Shown piece by piece: positions 1 to 8,917 of a DNA stretch of 64,000 bases (positions are counted from its first letter, which is position 1; each line of letters opens with the position of its first letter). Below the pieces are notes generated by a model. The model saw only the letters and a program-made list of their open reading frames with translations, was not told where the DNA came from and searched no databases. Source of the DNA: Candidatus Thalassarchaeaceae archaeon (GTDB lineage Archaea; Thermoplasmatota; Poseidoniia; Poseidoniales; Thalassarchaeaceae); contig JASMLH010000006.1 in the NCBI GenBank assembly GCA_030748775.1, positions 1 to 64,000 of the forward strand, written 5' to 3'. The position numbers were made by a program, and so were the translations under genes.

Positions 1-502
1 AGGGGGTTCCGGCGGTCAACTCGTCGGTCGCTCCCATCCTTGTCCCGTCCAATTCCATTGCATTGGGATCGGGGTGACCTAGTCCGGCGGTAGTGATCGC
101 CTCGCCCCAGCTGGAGTCGGTCCCAAGGTTTCCGCTCACCACACCGTATACCGTGGCGTCTCCACAAGTGAGTAGCCATTCGACGTTGTTCACGAGGACA
201 TCGGTTGAACCAGATGCGACCTTAGCTGTGATTATCAGAGAGTCGACGTTCGTGTCAGTCGCAACTGCGGTTATGGACGAGGTGTTCACCAACACCTGAA
301 TGATGCTGATCTTTCCGGAAATCTCCTTTCTAGTATCGTCGCTGGTTGCCTCTGCGTTCTGTTGTAGTTCCTCTGCGGTCTTGATTATGATCGTCGAGGC
401 CACTGCGGCAACGAGGATCAGTGCAATGAAGACAATCATTGCACCGATACCAATCGAGCCCTCCTCTCGGTTTCTTCCTACTGTCTGGTATTCTTCGCTC
501 AT
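1..502 (-). CDS. Archaellin (archaeal flagellin), 3'-truncated by window edge
   Basis: Major filament subunit of the archaellum, the rotating motility structure of archaea. The ORF track misses it because it runs off the window; I translated it from ATG at 502. The first residues are a short charged leader ending in REEG, followed by SIGIGAMIVFIALILVAAVA, the classic class III signal peptide and hydrophobic helix of archaellins. Cleavage by the prepilin peptidase FlaK/PibD is expected after Gly15. The rest is a beta-rich, Thr/Ser/Asn-rich domain with one Cys, as in archaellin bodies. About 167 residues are visible and the C-terminus is missing. GGTGAT lies about 8 bases before the ATG. Two surface/TPR genes lie upstream on the same strand. 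A type IV pilin other than archaellin is the alternative, but the IGIGAMIVFIA pattern favours archaellin. Confidence 0.85.
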   Translation of the reverse strand, partial: MSEEYQTVGRNREEGSIGIGAMIVFIALILVAAVASTIIIKTAEELQQNAEATSDDTRKEISGKISIIQVLVNTSSITAVATDTNVDSLIITAKVASGSTDVLVNNVEWLLTCGDATVYGVVSGNLGTDSSWGEAITTAGLGHPDPNAMELDGTRMGATDELTAGTP

Positions 503-539
503 ACGCGTATCACCTGTGCCCCCCTGTGGTCGCTTTTCA

Positions 540-552
540 CTTATCATATTAG
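540..552 (-). promoter_or_regulatory. Putative TATA box of the archaellin gene
   Basis: Read on the minus strand the sequence is TAATATGATAAG, an AT-rich TATA-like element about 40 bases before the archaellin ATG in the 89-base gap that separates it from the upstream TPR gene. The position would give a transcript with a short leader carrying the GGTGAT ribosome binding site. It suggests that archaellin has its own promoter. Assigned by eye only. Confidence 0.4.
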
Positions 553-591
553 TGGAGATGGACGGCTATTTGTCCTTCCAAGCAGATGGAA

Positions 592-1671
592 TCAACTGCC
601 AATTCCGACGGCCCTGTTCACGTTGATGACTTCGACGGGGACGTGAACTACTGATCCCGGAGATAGGTTCTCCACCAATGGTAGTCTGACGCTCTCGAAA
701 CCGTCGGGTAGCCATGGGTCGATGATTAGGCCCTCCATCACCTTGGGTGTTCTGTTCTCTAGCCTGACCTGGACCTGGACCTCCCCGTAGTCGGCCATGT
801 ACCCTGTCGTGATGCTGAGGCTGGTGCCTAGAAGAGAAGTCTGAGGGAATGAGCCAGATGGCCTGATCTCGATTCCTATCTCGATGAACCCTTCGGGGGG
901 TATCTCCGGGATCTCGCACATCTTGGGGGAGGCAGTCCAACCGAAGGGTACTGGAGGTGCGAGTCTCATCGGCGAGATGTCGTTCTCACCCATGTTCTCC
1001 AGTGTTACCACCATCAGACCATGGTCCCTTCCCTCTGGCCAGGTAGTTCCTACAGACATGAATAGCCTGTTTACCAGGAACGGGCTGGCTGCTTCGGTGA
1101 CGGCAACTGGGCCCAGTGCTGTGATGGCCTTTTCGAAGGACGCTGCCGCTGATACGAAGTCCTCCTTCTCAATGCTCTTCCTTCCCTGCTTAACCAGGGT
1201 CTGTGCAATCTGCTCGATGTCGCTGAGCTCACCCAGCTCGTTGAGGTGCCTACCCAGTGTGGACAGGGAACGCTCCAGCCCATCCGGCCCCAAGGATGCG
1301 ACTGCCTTCTCCACTGAGTCCGAGGCTGCTCCCCAGTTCCCCTCCCTGAGGAATTGCAGTCCAAGCATTGTGAGGTCCCAGGCATCCCTGTAGTCCTCCG
1401 AGCCTTCCTCGGCCATCTCCTCGAGAGACCTCTCTAGGGAGGAGAGGGCCCGGTATAAGCCTAGAATCTGGGTCTCTAGGAAGTCTGCCTCCTTGCTCAG
1501 CTTCTTGAGTTGCCTCGTCGCCTTCATTGGCCTGTTTCCCCATATGGAGTACTGGATGTTCAGGGCCTCATCCTCGATGTAGTCCAGAGCCTTTAGCGTG
1601 GCCTCGGCTCCTCCCATTGCCTGGTTTGGCTCGGCCAACTCAGTCACCCCCTGACCCTGGTCCGCTGCCAA
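592..1671 (-). CDS. TPR-like cytoplasmic protein with C-terminal Ig-like/NEW3-like domain
   Basis: I do not recognise a named family. The 359-residue protein has no signal peptide or membrane segment. The first ~200 residues are helical and rich in Leu/Glu/Ala, with repeats resembling TPR units (for example FLREGNWGAASDSVEKAV and VSAAASFEKAITALGP). From about residue 215 it switches to a beta-strand pattern with phrases typical of NEW3/CARDB sandwiches (LENMGENDISPMRL, GFIEIGIEIRPSG). The start overlaps the end of the giant surface-protein gene by 32 bases, so translation is probably coupled. An intracellular partner of that protein's cytoplasmic loops is an inference from this coupling. Confidence 0.7.
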   Translation of the reverse strand: MAADQGQGVTELAEPNQAMGGAEATLKALDYIEDEALNIQYSIWGNRPMKATRQLKKLSKEADFLETQILGLYRALSSLERSLEEMAEEGSEDYRDAWDLTMLGLQFLREGNWGAASDSVEKAVASLGPDGLERSLSTLGRHLNELGELSDIEQIAQTLVKQGRKSIEKEDFVSAAASFEKAITALGPVAVTEAASPFLVNRLFMSVGTTWPEGRDHGLMVVTLENMGENDISPMRLAPPVPFGWTASPKMCEIPEIPPEGFIEIGIEIRPSGSFPQTSLLGTSLSITTGYMADYGEVQVQVRLENRTPKVMEGLIIDPWLPDGFESVRLPLVENLSPGSVVHVPVEVINVNRAVGIGS

Positions 1672-4600
1672 GGCTCCCGAGTATCTTCTTGATCTTGATG
1701 GCCCTCAGTTCAATCTCTGCGAGCTCGCTATACAACTTGTCATATGACCTGTCCAGAATCCTGAGTGTGAAGTGCACCAGAATGGGAGAGGAAACGATGA
1801 AAATTAGCATTGTCAATAGAGAAAATGTGCCTATTTCGATTGTCAGAGAGGGAGTCACTAGAACGAATGGCAGGAATGCTAATGGCGCGCAGGAAATGAT
1901 TGCCCTGAGCTCTTTTCTTGTGTTCTCCTGTTCCTTGTCGTGATCCTCTAGGACGGCCCTTGTACCTATCCTTGCCTTCTTCCTATCGTCGTGAATCGTC
2001 TGGAGTTCGGAAGAGCTGAGCCACGCAACAACACCGGCGAACACTACTGCCGACATTGCAGAGAAAGCAGTTAGCCATGATGCTACGTTTCCTAGAGAGA
2101 TTATCCCAAAGGCCATCGATGCCAGATAGGCGGAGGCGTGAAGGCTGTTCGGATTTTCTTCGAGGCCCCTGCTCAGCAGCACCAATGCGCCGAATAGGAC
2201 GAAGAGGCCCGCAATGAAAGCAGATGAAATCTTGAACTCGTAATCCCCAATAGGAATCACTACAGGAGGAGTTGTCCAAGACTGGATCTCCAGGTTGACA
2301 TCGGAGACGTCGTTAGTTATGTTGTTCCCGAAGACGGGTACAGCGAATATTAGGCTTGCAGAGCATTCCAAGTGCTCGGAAGTGCTGTACCAGGGGATGG
2401 AGCCGAGGTTGGCATCCCAACTGGCGTTGAATGTCCCGCTTGCCTCAAGATCGGGGACCTGCCGGTTGACGAAGCTTGAGACCACAGTCGCGTAAGGGGA
2501 TGCTGAGCAAAGGAGCTGGACCTCTGTCCCAGATGGCATCCTGGCTGTCCCAGCATTTACGACCAGGACGTTTATCTTCGTCTTCGAGCCCTCTATCCCT
2601 GTCTGTGGGACGAAGCCAGTAGATCCCAGCATTCCGAAAGATACTCTCTCGATTAGGGGGTCGGACGACTCTGTCATCCTAAGCTTCACTGTGAACTCAG
2701 TCCAGAAAGCCGATGTGGACGGTTCATCGGGGTTCTCAATCCTCAACTTGATGTCCCAACCATCCCCTGATGCTAGATTGAGTTTGTCGGGAATGATGAC
2801 TTGGATAACTAACAATCCACCATGCATTTCTCCGTCGGAGACGAGGTCGTATGGGATGGTGGTAGGCAGGTCCCATCCCGGCCCATTGCATGCCGCCGCC
2901 GTAGATGGTGTTACAGAAAGGCCCTCGCCTACATCGGCCATCTGGCAAGTTCCTTGGTCGATGTCGATAGCCCACTCTGCCTTTGAGTTGAACGTGGAAC
3001 TGATCAGTCTATCTGTGCTTGTCCTCGAAAGGGTGTAGTTGACTGAGGCCACACTAGAGTACCCGATAGAGGGGATGTTTGTCCATGGGATTTCTATCTG
3101 CCTGCATCTCTCATCTGCATTGGCGTCGCATGAGAAGTCTCCGGCTGAGTCGGAGTTCAGGTAGTACTCATCGTCGCTCTGGACCCTGACCACTTGTATC
3201 GGCGTCGTTATGGTGATGGGGTCGAGGGAGATTCCCAAGGGTGTGAAGATCAAGTCCAAAGTCCCTGCCTCGTCCCTGTAGTGATCTCCATGGAGTGCGG
3301 CCAGGCTGTATGTCAGCGAAGTCGACTCTCCAATGTCCAGATCCAGGGTTGTCGAACTGATTACTGCGTTCACGCTGAACCTATCCTCCTCAGTGTCTGA
3401 GTCAGTGGTGGTCCACTGCAAGTTGATTGACATAGGGGCGTTTCCGGCATTCTCGATCTCGTAAGACACAATCCGGTCGTGACCTGGGACGATTGCAATC
3501 CTATCTGGTGCCTTGATGACGTTTACTGCGAACACCGGAAGGACCTCGATGCTGACCAGGGTGGTAGCGATTGGGATGTTCTCTGTCACGTTCATCACCC
3601 TGATGGTGACGTTGTGGACCACCCCTGCCGAGAGGATTACCCCCGATTCCATCGGAGGGAGAGTTATAGATGCGAGGAATCCCTCCATGCCGCCTATACC
3701 TGGTTCGATAGAGACGTTCGAGGCGTTCACCTCGAACGTCCAGTTTCCGGTATCTGAGGGGAAGGTAGCGGTAATGTTGACCCTTTCCATCAGATTTCCG
3801 TGATTTACCAAATCGATTGGGACGCTAAGTGTGGCTCCGGGGGCCGCAGTATACTCCTCGTTCATCATGAACTGGATGAAGTGGAATGGGTTTACCTGCA
3901 CCATAATCCCGCTTCTGTCATACTCTGTTCCGCCATTGGATACGGCGACTTCGAACTTGCTATCTATGTCAGCCCTGGCATCCGTTCCAGCTAGAGCATA
4001 AACCCTCACGATTGCCTGGCCTCCTGGAAGTATGAGTTGCGACTTGTTCATCTGGACCGTCCCGTCGTCTGCGAATGAGACCTGAATCTTGTCTGGATCC
4101 AGGTTGTTGAGAGACAGGTTGAATGTCTTGTTGGAGTTGCCCGTGTTATTCAGTTGGAGCAGGATTGTCGTCTGGCCAAGCCTGTCAATTACTGCGGTAG
4201 AGTTCTCCGGAATCAACTCTGCAGAGACCAGTTCGGTCAGTTGGAAGTATGCGGGTGCTTGAGCCAACAATTCAATGCAATCGAAGACTGAAGCGTTTGT
4301 AGTCGAAGCCACCCAAAAACCGCCACGCAGCTGACATGAGGAAAGTGTATCATCTGGCTTGGTTGTGGTCGCGTTTACCGCTATCCAGATTTGATGAGTG
4401 GTGTCGGCGCTTGCAGTGGCAGGCGGGGTCGCAGTCACAGTGAATGAATTAGAGTCCGAGTTGTCGACCCCCTCCGAGAGGGGGTAGAGATTTGTCCTTG
4501 ACTTCACGCTGTTTATCGATGGCTTGCTGATTTGAACGGTCCAGCCCGGTAGAGGGAGGTGGCCAATCGTGAAGTCCTGAACGTGGTTTCCCGTGTTCTT

Positions 4601-6775
4601 CATAGTCATCGTCGTAGCGATTGCAGTTCCAGGGTCCCCTGTTCCCGTGGGGCCACTTGTCAATTCTGCGTTGGTCATTTCTTCTATAGAAATCGATGCT
4701 ACGCCCGTGGAGTTCTTTGTCACCGCCCCGGGGAAGCCCCCCCAACCTGAAGTGGCCTCGAAAGAGTAGGAGAATACTCCAGCGGCAGGATAGGGGAAGT
4801 CGGTGGTAGGGTGGTGGGATATCGCAATAGTCCCGTATCCTGTCTGGCCGGGGCGAACTTCCATGGAAGATGGAACCATAGAGGCTGTCCACCGTGTGTG
4901 TTCGAAGCCGGTTGTATCTACAGTTGATTCACCGAAATTAACGAAGGTCTTGCCGTGCCCGGGCAGCTCGCCGTTGACAGAGATAGGTGTGAATTGGATC
5001 TGTGTGGCAGTGTCGTCCGAGCCTAGGTTGTTCTTCAGCTCGACTGCGAAATCCACGAACCTGTCTGTGTTGCCACTGAGGAAGTCGTCAACACCTATGT
5101 CGTTGGCCCCTCCAATTATCGAGACGTCGATTTCAACGTACTTGTCGATTATCAGCGTGGTCTGGTTGGTCGCTGGGACGCCCCCTTCCAGGGGAATGGC
5201 TTGGATTGCTAGGTTGATCTGCAAGTCTGCCCACACCTTCCAAGATGGGTCCAGGGGCATCTCGATCTCAGGGGTGATTATGGTGACGGGTATCGTTCTT
5301 TCCTCCCCGGGCATTACGACATCGGTTATCGTTACTGGCGAGAAGATGTTCCAGTATGGTACTGGTTGGATTGCTCCCACGTTTATCTGGTACTGGGTCG
5401 GGGCTGTACCGGTGTTCTTTAGGGTGTAATCGATGGTACGATCGGTGCCTGGGGTGATGTTTGCAAAGTCCTCTACGTAGACTGCTGGGACCGGGGGTGT
5501 TGTGCCTGGCCCTGTCCCAGGTTGAATGTAGCTGTGATTCTGCATGATGGAAGCCTCGTAGAGTCCTCCTGCCATCACAGTGGTAGTCGCTTCTAGCAAG
5601 TAGCCCATTGCAACGCTCTGGACAGATATGGTCACTGAAACCGCATCTCCCAGACCGGCAGTGACCGGGACTGAGACCTCTACCTGGATCGCACTGGTTG
5701 CGCCCGCAGAAACCTCGAGTATCCCCGCTGGGCAGACTGAGCAGTGCATGTTTACGGGGGCATTTACCCAGTATGGCGCTCCAGTGGAGGTGTTCGACTG
5801 TATCACTATGAAGGTGTCGTCCTCAGTGCCTGAGTTCTGAAGGATGAAGTTCAGAGTCGATGACGCTCCAGGGTCAAGGTTCCTGTCGTTTGCCGCAATC
5901 AGTGTTGCAGTCATCGTTGTGAATGTGATTGTTCTTGATTCTATGGTCAGTGATGATGATCCAGCTCCAGTGATTAGTAGGCTTCCCCCCAGAGTGTACG
6001 TCCCCTCAAGGTTGGTCCCATCGAACGATAGGGAAATATTCTGAGGCTCGGGAGGGTTTGCCAGACTTCCTGCGATGACGGAAACCGTGTCCGAAGTAAC
6101 TGGAGTCTGGGCCCCAGATATCGATGAGGTGAGAGTCAGTTGGGCCGTCACGGTGACATTCTGGTTTCCTGTGTTGACCACTGTTATGGCTCCGGCCCAG
6201 AGGGCCCTGGCGACATTTTGACCGTCTACAGGAAGTGAGTCAGCGATTCGTTCTGCATCCTCCACGGGGACAACGGCAATCCCAGTCAGGGACATCTCAT
6301 CGTTGGAAGAGTCGGAATCTGTGGAAGAGCCTCCTACGACCCACTCCGCCCTGAGGTTGTAGCCCGAGCCGACTGAAGCGTCCCAATACAGTACGTGGTC
6401 CTGCTGTTCAATTGGGTTGATGCTGACGTTCCTTGAGTCAACCAGGACCCCATTGACCTTCAGTGTGAGGTTACCATCAGCAGCAGACCCGCCGATATTC
6501 TGAATCGTGACCCGGATGATGTGAATCTGTGGGGCTAGGGTTGGTACCCCCGATACCATTACTGATGGAGTCGTGACGGAGAGGTCGGTTACTGCAACGT
6601 CAGCATCGGTGTTCTTCCCGGACGAAGGTAGTACTGTTGGCTGGACCGATTCGCCTGGTGCGTTGGCCAACAGGGGAAGCAGGAACAGAAGAGCGACGAG
6701 AAATGCGGCCGTGCATGCATTTCTTGGGGTTCCTCGGGGCTCCTTGCCCCTTCTTGAGATTGCTACGGTTCCCAT
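1640..6775 (-). CDS. Giant surface protein with NEW3/CARDB-type repeats and C-terminal multi-pass anchor
   Basis: 1711 residues. A signal peptide (positive n-region, then AAFLVALLFLLPLLANA) is followed by about 1450 residues of beta-sandwich repeats rich in Thr, Asn, Ser and Val. Recurring phrases such as LKNTGTAPTQYQINV, MKNTGNHVQDFTI, LNNTGNSNKTFNL and IENAGNAPMSINL are typical of NEW3/CARDB-like domains. Many N-x-S/T sequons suggest glycosylation. The C-terminus is unusual for a surface-layer protein: about five hydrophobic segments from residue ~1500, separated by a charged loop (DDRKKARIGTRAVLEDHDKE), ending in a basic/acidic tail likely to be cytoplasmic. It is first in a minus-strand cluster with the TPR gene and archaellin. 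GGAGGGG precedes the start. The role is unknown; adhesion, cell-envelope scaffolding or a filament-associated receptor all fit. Confidence 0.75.
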   Translation of the reverse strand: MGTVAISRRGKEPRGTPRNACTAAFLVALLFLLPLLANAPGESVQPTVLPSSGKNTDADVAVTDLSVTTPSVMVSGVPTLAPQIHIIRVTIQNIGGSAADGNLTLKVNGVLVDSRNVSINPIEQQDHVLYWDASVGSGYNLRAEWVVGGSSTDSDSSNDEMSLTGIAVVPVEDAERIADSLPVDGQNVARALWAGAITVVNTGNQNVTVTAQLTLTSSISGAQTPVTSDTVSVIAGSLANPPEPQNISLSFDGTNLEGTYTLGGSLLITGAGSSSLTIESRTITFTTMTATLIAANDRNLDPGASSTLNFILQNSGTEDDTFIVIQSNTSTGAPYWVNAPVNMHCSVCPAGILEVSAGATSAIQVEVSVPVTAGLGDAVSVTISVQSVAMGYLLEATTTVMAGGLYEASIMQNHSYIQPGTGPGTTPPVPAVYVEDFANITPGTDRTIDYTLKNTGTAPTQYQINVGAIQPVPYWNIFSPVTITDVVMPGEERTIPVTIITPEIEMPLDPSWKVWADLQINLAIQAIPLEGGVPATNQTTLIIDKYVEIDVSIIGGANDIGVDDFLSGNTDRFVDFAVELKNNLGSDDTATQIQFTPISVNGELPGHGKTFVNFGESTVDTTGFEHTRWTASMVPSSMEVRPGQTGYGTIAISHHPTTDFPYPAAGVFSYSFEATSGWGGFPGAVTKNSTGVASISIEEMTNAELTSGPTGTGDPGTAIATTMTMKNTGNHVQDFTIGHLPLPGWTVQISKPSINSVKSRTNLYPLSEGVDNSDSNSFTVTATPPATASADTTHQIWIAVNATTTKPDDTLSSCQLRGGFWVASTTNASVFDCIELLAQAPAYFQLTELVSAELIPENSTAVIDRLGQTTILLQLNNTGNSNKTFNLSLNNLDPDKIQVSFADDGTVQMNKSQLILPGGQAIVRVYALAGTDARADIDSKFEVAVSNGGTEYDRSGIMVQVNPFHFIQFMMNEEYTAAPGATLSVPIDLVNHGNLMERVNITATFPSDTGNWTFEVNASNVSIEPGIGGMEGFLASITLPPMESGVILSAGVVHNVTIRVMNVTENIPIATTLVSIEVLPVFAVNVIKAPDRIAIVPGHDRIVSYEIENAGNAPMSINLQWTTTDSDTEEDRFSVNAVISSTTLDLDIGESTSLTYSLAALHGDHYRDEAGTLDLIFTPLGISLDPITITTPIQVVRVQSDDEYYLNSDSAGDFSCDANADERCRQIEIPWTNIPSIGYSSVASVNYTLSRTSTDRLISSTFNSKAEWAIDIDQGTCQMADVGEGLSVTPSTAAACNGPGWDLPTTIPYDLVSDGEMHGGLLVIQVIIPDKLNLASGDGWDIKLRIENPDEPSTSAFWTEFTVKLRMTESSDPLIERVSFGMLGSTGFVPQTGIEGSKTKINVLVVNAGTARMPSGTEVQLLCSASPYATVVSSFVNRQVPDLEASGTFNASWDANLGSIPWYSTSEHLECSASLIFAVPVFGNNITNDVSDVNLEIQSWTTPPVVIPIGDYEFKISSAFIAGLFVLFGALVLLSRGLEENPNSLHASAYLASMAFGIISLGNVASWLTAFSAMSAVVFAGVVAWLSSSELQTIHDDRKKARIGTRAVLEDHDKEQENTRKELRAIISCAPLAFLPFVLVTPSLTIEIGTFSLLTMLIFIVSSPILVHFTLRILDRSYDKLYSELAEIELRAIKIKKILGSLGSGPGSGGD

Positions 6776-6905
6776 TGCTTGCGCTCCCCTCCTCGTAGAG
6801 GAGACTAACCATGATTATGAAACAACCGGCGGTAATTTACAAATTGCATTGGCCTGACCACGGTTCGACCGATGTAATGAAAAGTCACTGCGCAGGTTCG
6901 GTCAT

Positions 6906-8087
6906 GTGGCGGACGCTGTATCCCTGGTGCTCATTGCAATCATCGTAATGGCAACTGCTAGTGGAGCGTACCGAATCCTACAATCTGGAAAGCGCAGGAC
7001 CATCCTGCCATCTACTCGACGGAACCTACCCGAACACATTTCTGATGCAGCTATAGCTAGGATGGGGAGAAGAGGCAGAGGAAGGGACAGGTCACTCGTT
7101 CAGACCGCCACTGATTCTCTTGGAACTGGTTCCGACGCCATTGGTGCTGGAGTCCAGGAAGCTGAGATCAGTACCAAAGAAGTCTCGGCTCTCGAGAAGA
7201 GGCTGGAGCGTGAGGGCGCCAAGAGAGGGGCAGTACAGATCAGCCTGATGTGGGATAACTGGAACGACCTTGACTTGCACGTTATCACTCCATCCGGGGA
7301 GCACGTCTATCACGACAACAGAAAGTCCAGCTGTGGCGGAGAGCTTGACATAGACATGAATTTCAAGCCTACATCCAAGTCTCCCGTCGAGAACATAGTT
7401 TGGACAAGGACGCCTCCTCCGGGGATATACAGAATTGGAGTGAGGCACTACAAGATCCATACAAAGGGCATTTTCTCATGGATTCCTCTCCTTTCCAGCG
7501 TCCACAGAAAGAACGAGACGGCTTTCACCGTGAGCGTGACCATAGGCGAGAGCAAGAGGTTCTTCGAGGGGTCACTGGTGAAAAGCAACGAGTTGCAGTT
7601 CGTAGCAAAGTTCGCTATCGCTGGACCCGATGGAGAAGTTCCTGATGAAGCCCGGGAAAGCGTCACCGTACCCGGTGAGCAGGAGGATTTCACAGAGGCC
7701 CGTGATATTGATGCCATGAGGCGTAGAGTGGGTACCGTCCAAGATGGGGTTTCAGTGGAGCTAAGCTGGGAGTCCGGAGCTGACCTTGGTCTTTCCATTG
7801 TGGATGGAGATGGTGCCGAGGTGTCGTTCTTCGAACCCGAGGGGATAGAGGGGGCTTCGTTCGACATGGGTGATTTCGCGCCGGGTGAGTTGCATAGAAG
7901 AATCGCATGGACAGACAGTCCTCCCACCGGAAGTTATACCGTCAGGGTAAGGCATTTCGAGAGAGAAGGAGAGGGGGAAGAGACTGAGTTCAAGGTAAGT
8001 CTCAACAACCGCGGTGACGAGCAGGAGATGACCGGTACCATCCCAAGTGATGGTTCGATAATCGAAGCGGGGACCTTTGAGATTTAG
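6906..8087 (+). CDS. Membrane-anchored protein with two DUF2135/YfaP-like domains
   Basis: 393 residues from a GTG start. An N-terminal hydrophobic helix ([18 protein letters not shown]) probably anchors it, followed by a basic linker. Residues ~107-225 contain [20 protein letters not shown] and [18 protein letters not shown], the pattern of DUF2135/YfaP-type beta domains that often accompany von Willebrand-like or MoxR modules. A second copy starts near residue 280 ([20 protein letters not shown]) but has lost the DLDLHV acidic cluster, so it is degenerate. Both copies end in a PPPG/SPPTGSYxVxVRH block. It diverges from the giant surface-protein gene across a 130-base region. Function unknown; it may bind metal through the acidic motif of domain 1. 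Confidence 0.65.
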   Translation: MADAVSLVLIAIIVMATASGAYRILQSGKRRTILPSTRRNLPEHISDAAIARMGRRGRGRDRSLVQTATDSLGTGSDAIGAGVQEAEISTKEVSALEKRLEREGAKRGAVQISLMWDNWNDLDLHVITPSGEHVYHDNRKSSCGGELDIDMNFKPTSKSPVENIVWTRTPPPGIYRIGVRHYKIHTKGIFSWIPLLSSVHRKNETAFTVSVTIGESKRFFEGSLVKSNELQFVAKFAIAGPDGEVPDEARESVTVPGEQEDFTEARDIDAMRRRVGTVQDGVSVELSWESGADLGLSIVDGDGAEVSFFEPEGIEGASFDMGDFAPGELHRRIAWTDSPPTGSYTVRVRHFEREGEGEETEFKVSLNNRGDEQEMTGTIPSDGSIIEAGTFEI

Positions 8088-8091
8088 CCCT

Positions 8092-8850
8092 CTAGAAACC
8101 ATGCATGTGTAGTACTCTAGACATCCAAGTGAGTTTTTCCATTTTTCTTTCTTCGTCGGTGTTTCCCGACCACCTGCCAACTATGTCGGTCCTTGTACCA
8201 AGAAGGGAAATTCTGTCCCTTTCAACTCCAAGTGCCAGGAGGAAGCAAACTGCGCGATCTCCGTCGGTGAACCCTCCCGGATTATGCATTCCAGGAATGT
8301 CCCGAGAAGTCTGATGTGTGAGTATCAAGTCCGGAGGTTCGGCTTGGGACTTTGCCTGTTCGAGCAATCCTTCCCAGTCCTCCCTGTTGTCTCCATGAGC
8401 GTGCAGGACTATCGGAATCGCCCGCTTTACCGCTTCAATGGTCCCGCTACCTCCATCTGCATCGCTTACAACACAGGCTAGCCGAGACCAGGCCTTTTCA
8501 GAAGTAGAGCTAGGAAGTTCCGAGAGCACCCCCGTTGCCCCGTCCGCGGAAACGAACAGTACGGGGTTAACGAGTACTTGGATCAATTCTTCGGGTTCCA
8601 CAGCAGCTCCCAATACTGCAATTTCTGTCTTCCTAATCACCATCCTTCGATATAGTTTGGAAAGAGCAACCAGGCGATTGTGGCCTTCCCAAGAAGGAAT
8701 CGCGGAGTCTTCGACGGAAGCAAGCAGAGAGCGGGCACTGTCATGATCTTCTGACTCTCTCCACCCGAAGAAATCCCTGAATTGGGATTGTATCTCCAAC
8801 GAGGCGTCAACTGTGGGTGACAGGTCAGTAGGAAGCGAGGAGCTAGGCAT
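8092..8850 (-). CDS. mptE: 6-hydroxymethyl-7,8-dihydropterin pyrophosphokinase, MptE-like
   Basis: Predicted to transfer pyrophosphate from ATP to 6-hydroxymethyl-dihydropterin in archaeal pterin (folate or methanopterin-type) synthesis; the family is DUF115/MptE. Motifs visible are FVSADGATGVLSE, CVVSDADGG, IPIVLHAHGDN, the GGFTDGDRAV block and ISLLGTRTDIVGRWSG, in the family's order. The track ORF begins at 8919 and overlaps the divergent PriL start codon. I prefer the ATG at 8850 (252 residues), which leaves about 67 bases for two divergent promoters. Its end lies 4 bases from the convergent DUF2135-like gene. The family assignment is firm; the exact pterin product is inference. Confidence 0.75.
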   Translation of the reverse strand: MPSSSLPTDLSPTVDASLEIQSQFRDFFGWRESEDHDSARSLLASVEDSAIPSWEGHNRLVALSKLYRRMVIRKTEIAVLGAAVEPEELIQVLVNPVLFVSADGATGVLSELPSSTSEKAWSRLACVVSDADGGSGTIEAVKRAIPIVLHAHGDNREDWEGLLEQAKSQAEPPDLILTHQTSRDIPGMHNPGGFTDGDRAVCFLLALGVERDRISLLGTRTDIVGRWSGNTDEERKMEKLTWMSRVLHMHGF

Positions 8851-8917
8851 CTCCAGTGGAAGGGCTCGGTGAGTGTTGAAGAACCCTCGTGGCCCACTGT
8901 GACTTGTGCCCCTACCC

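Noticed and set aside
884-1393. 169-residue plus-strand ORF
   Set aside because: It is antisense to the TPR protein gene, has no recognisable motif and its composition is that of a shadow frame.
4803-5429. 208-residue plus-strand ORF inside the giant surface gene
   Set aside because: Antisense to a continuous 1711-codon frame with clear domain repeats; no ribosome binding site or family pattern.
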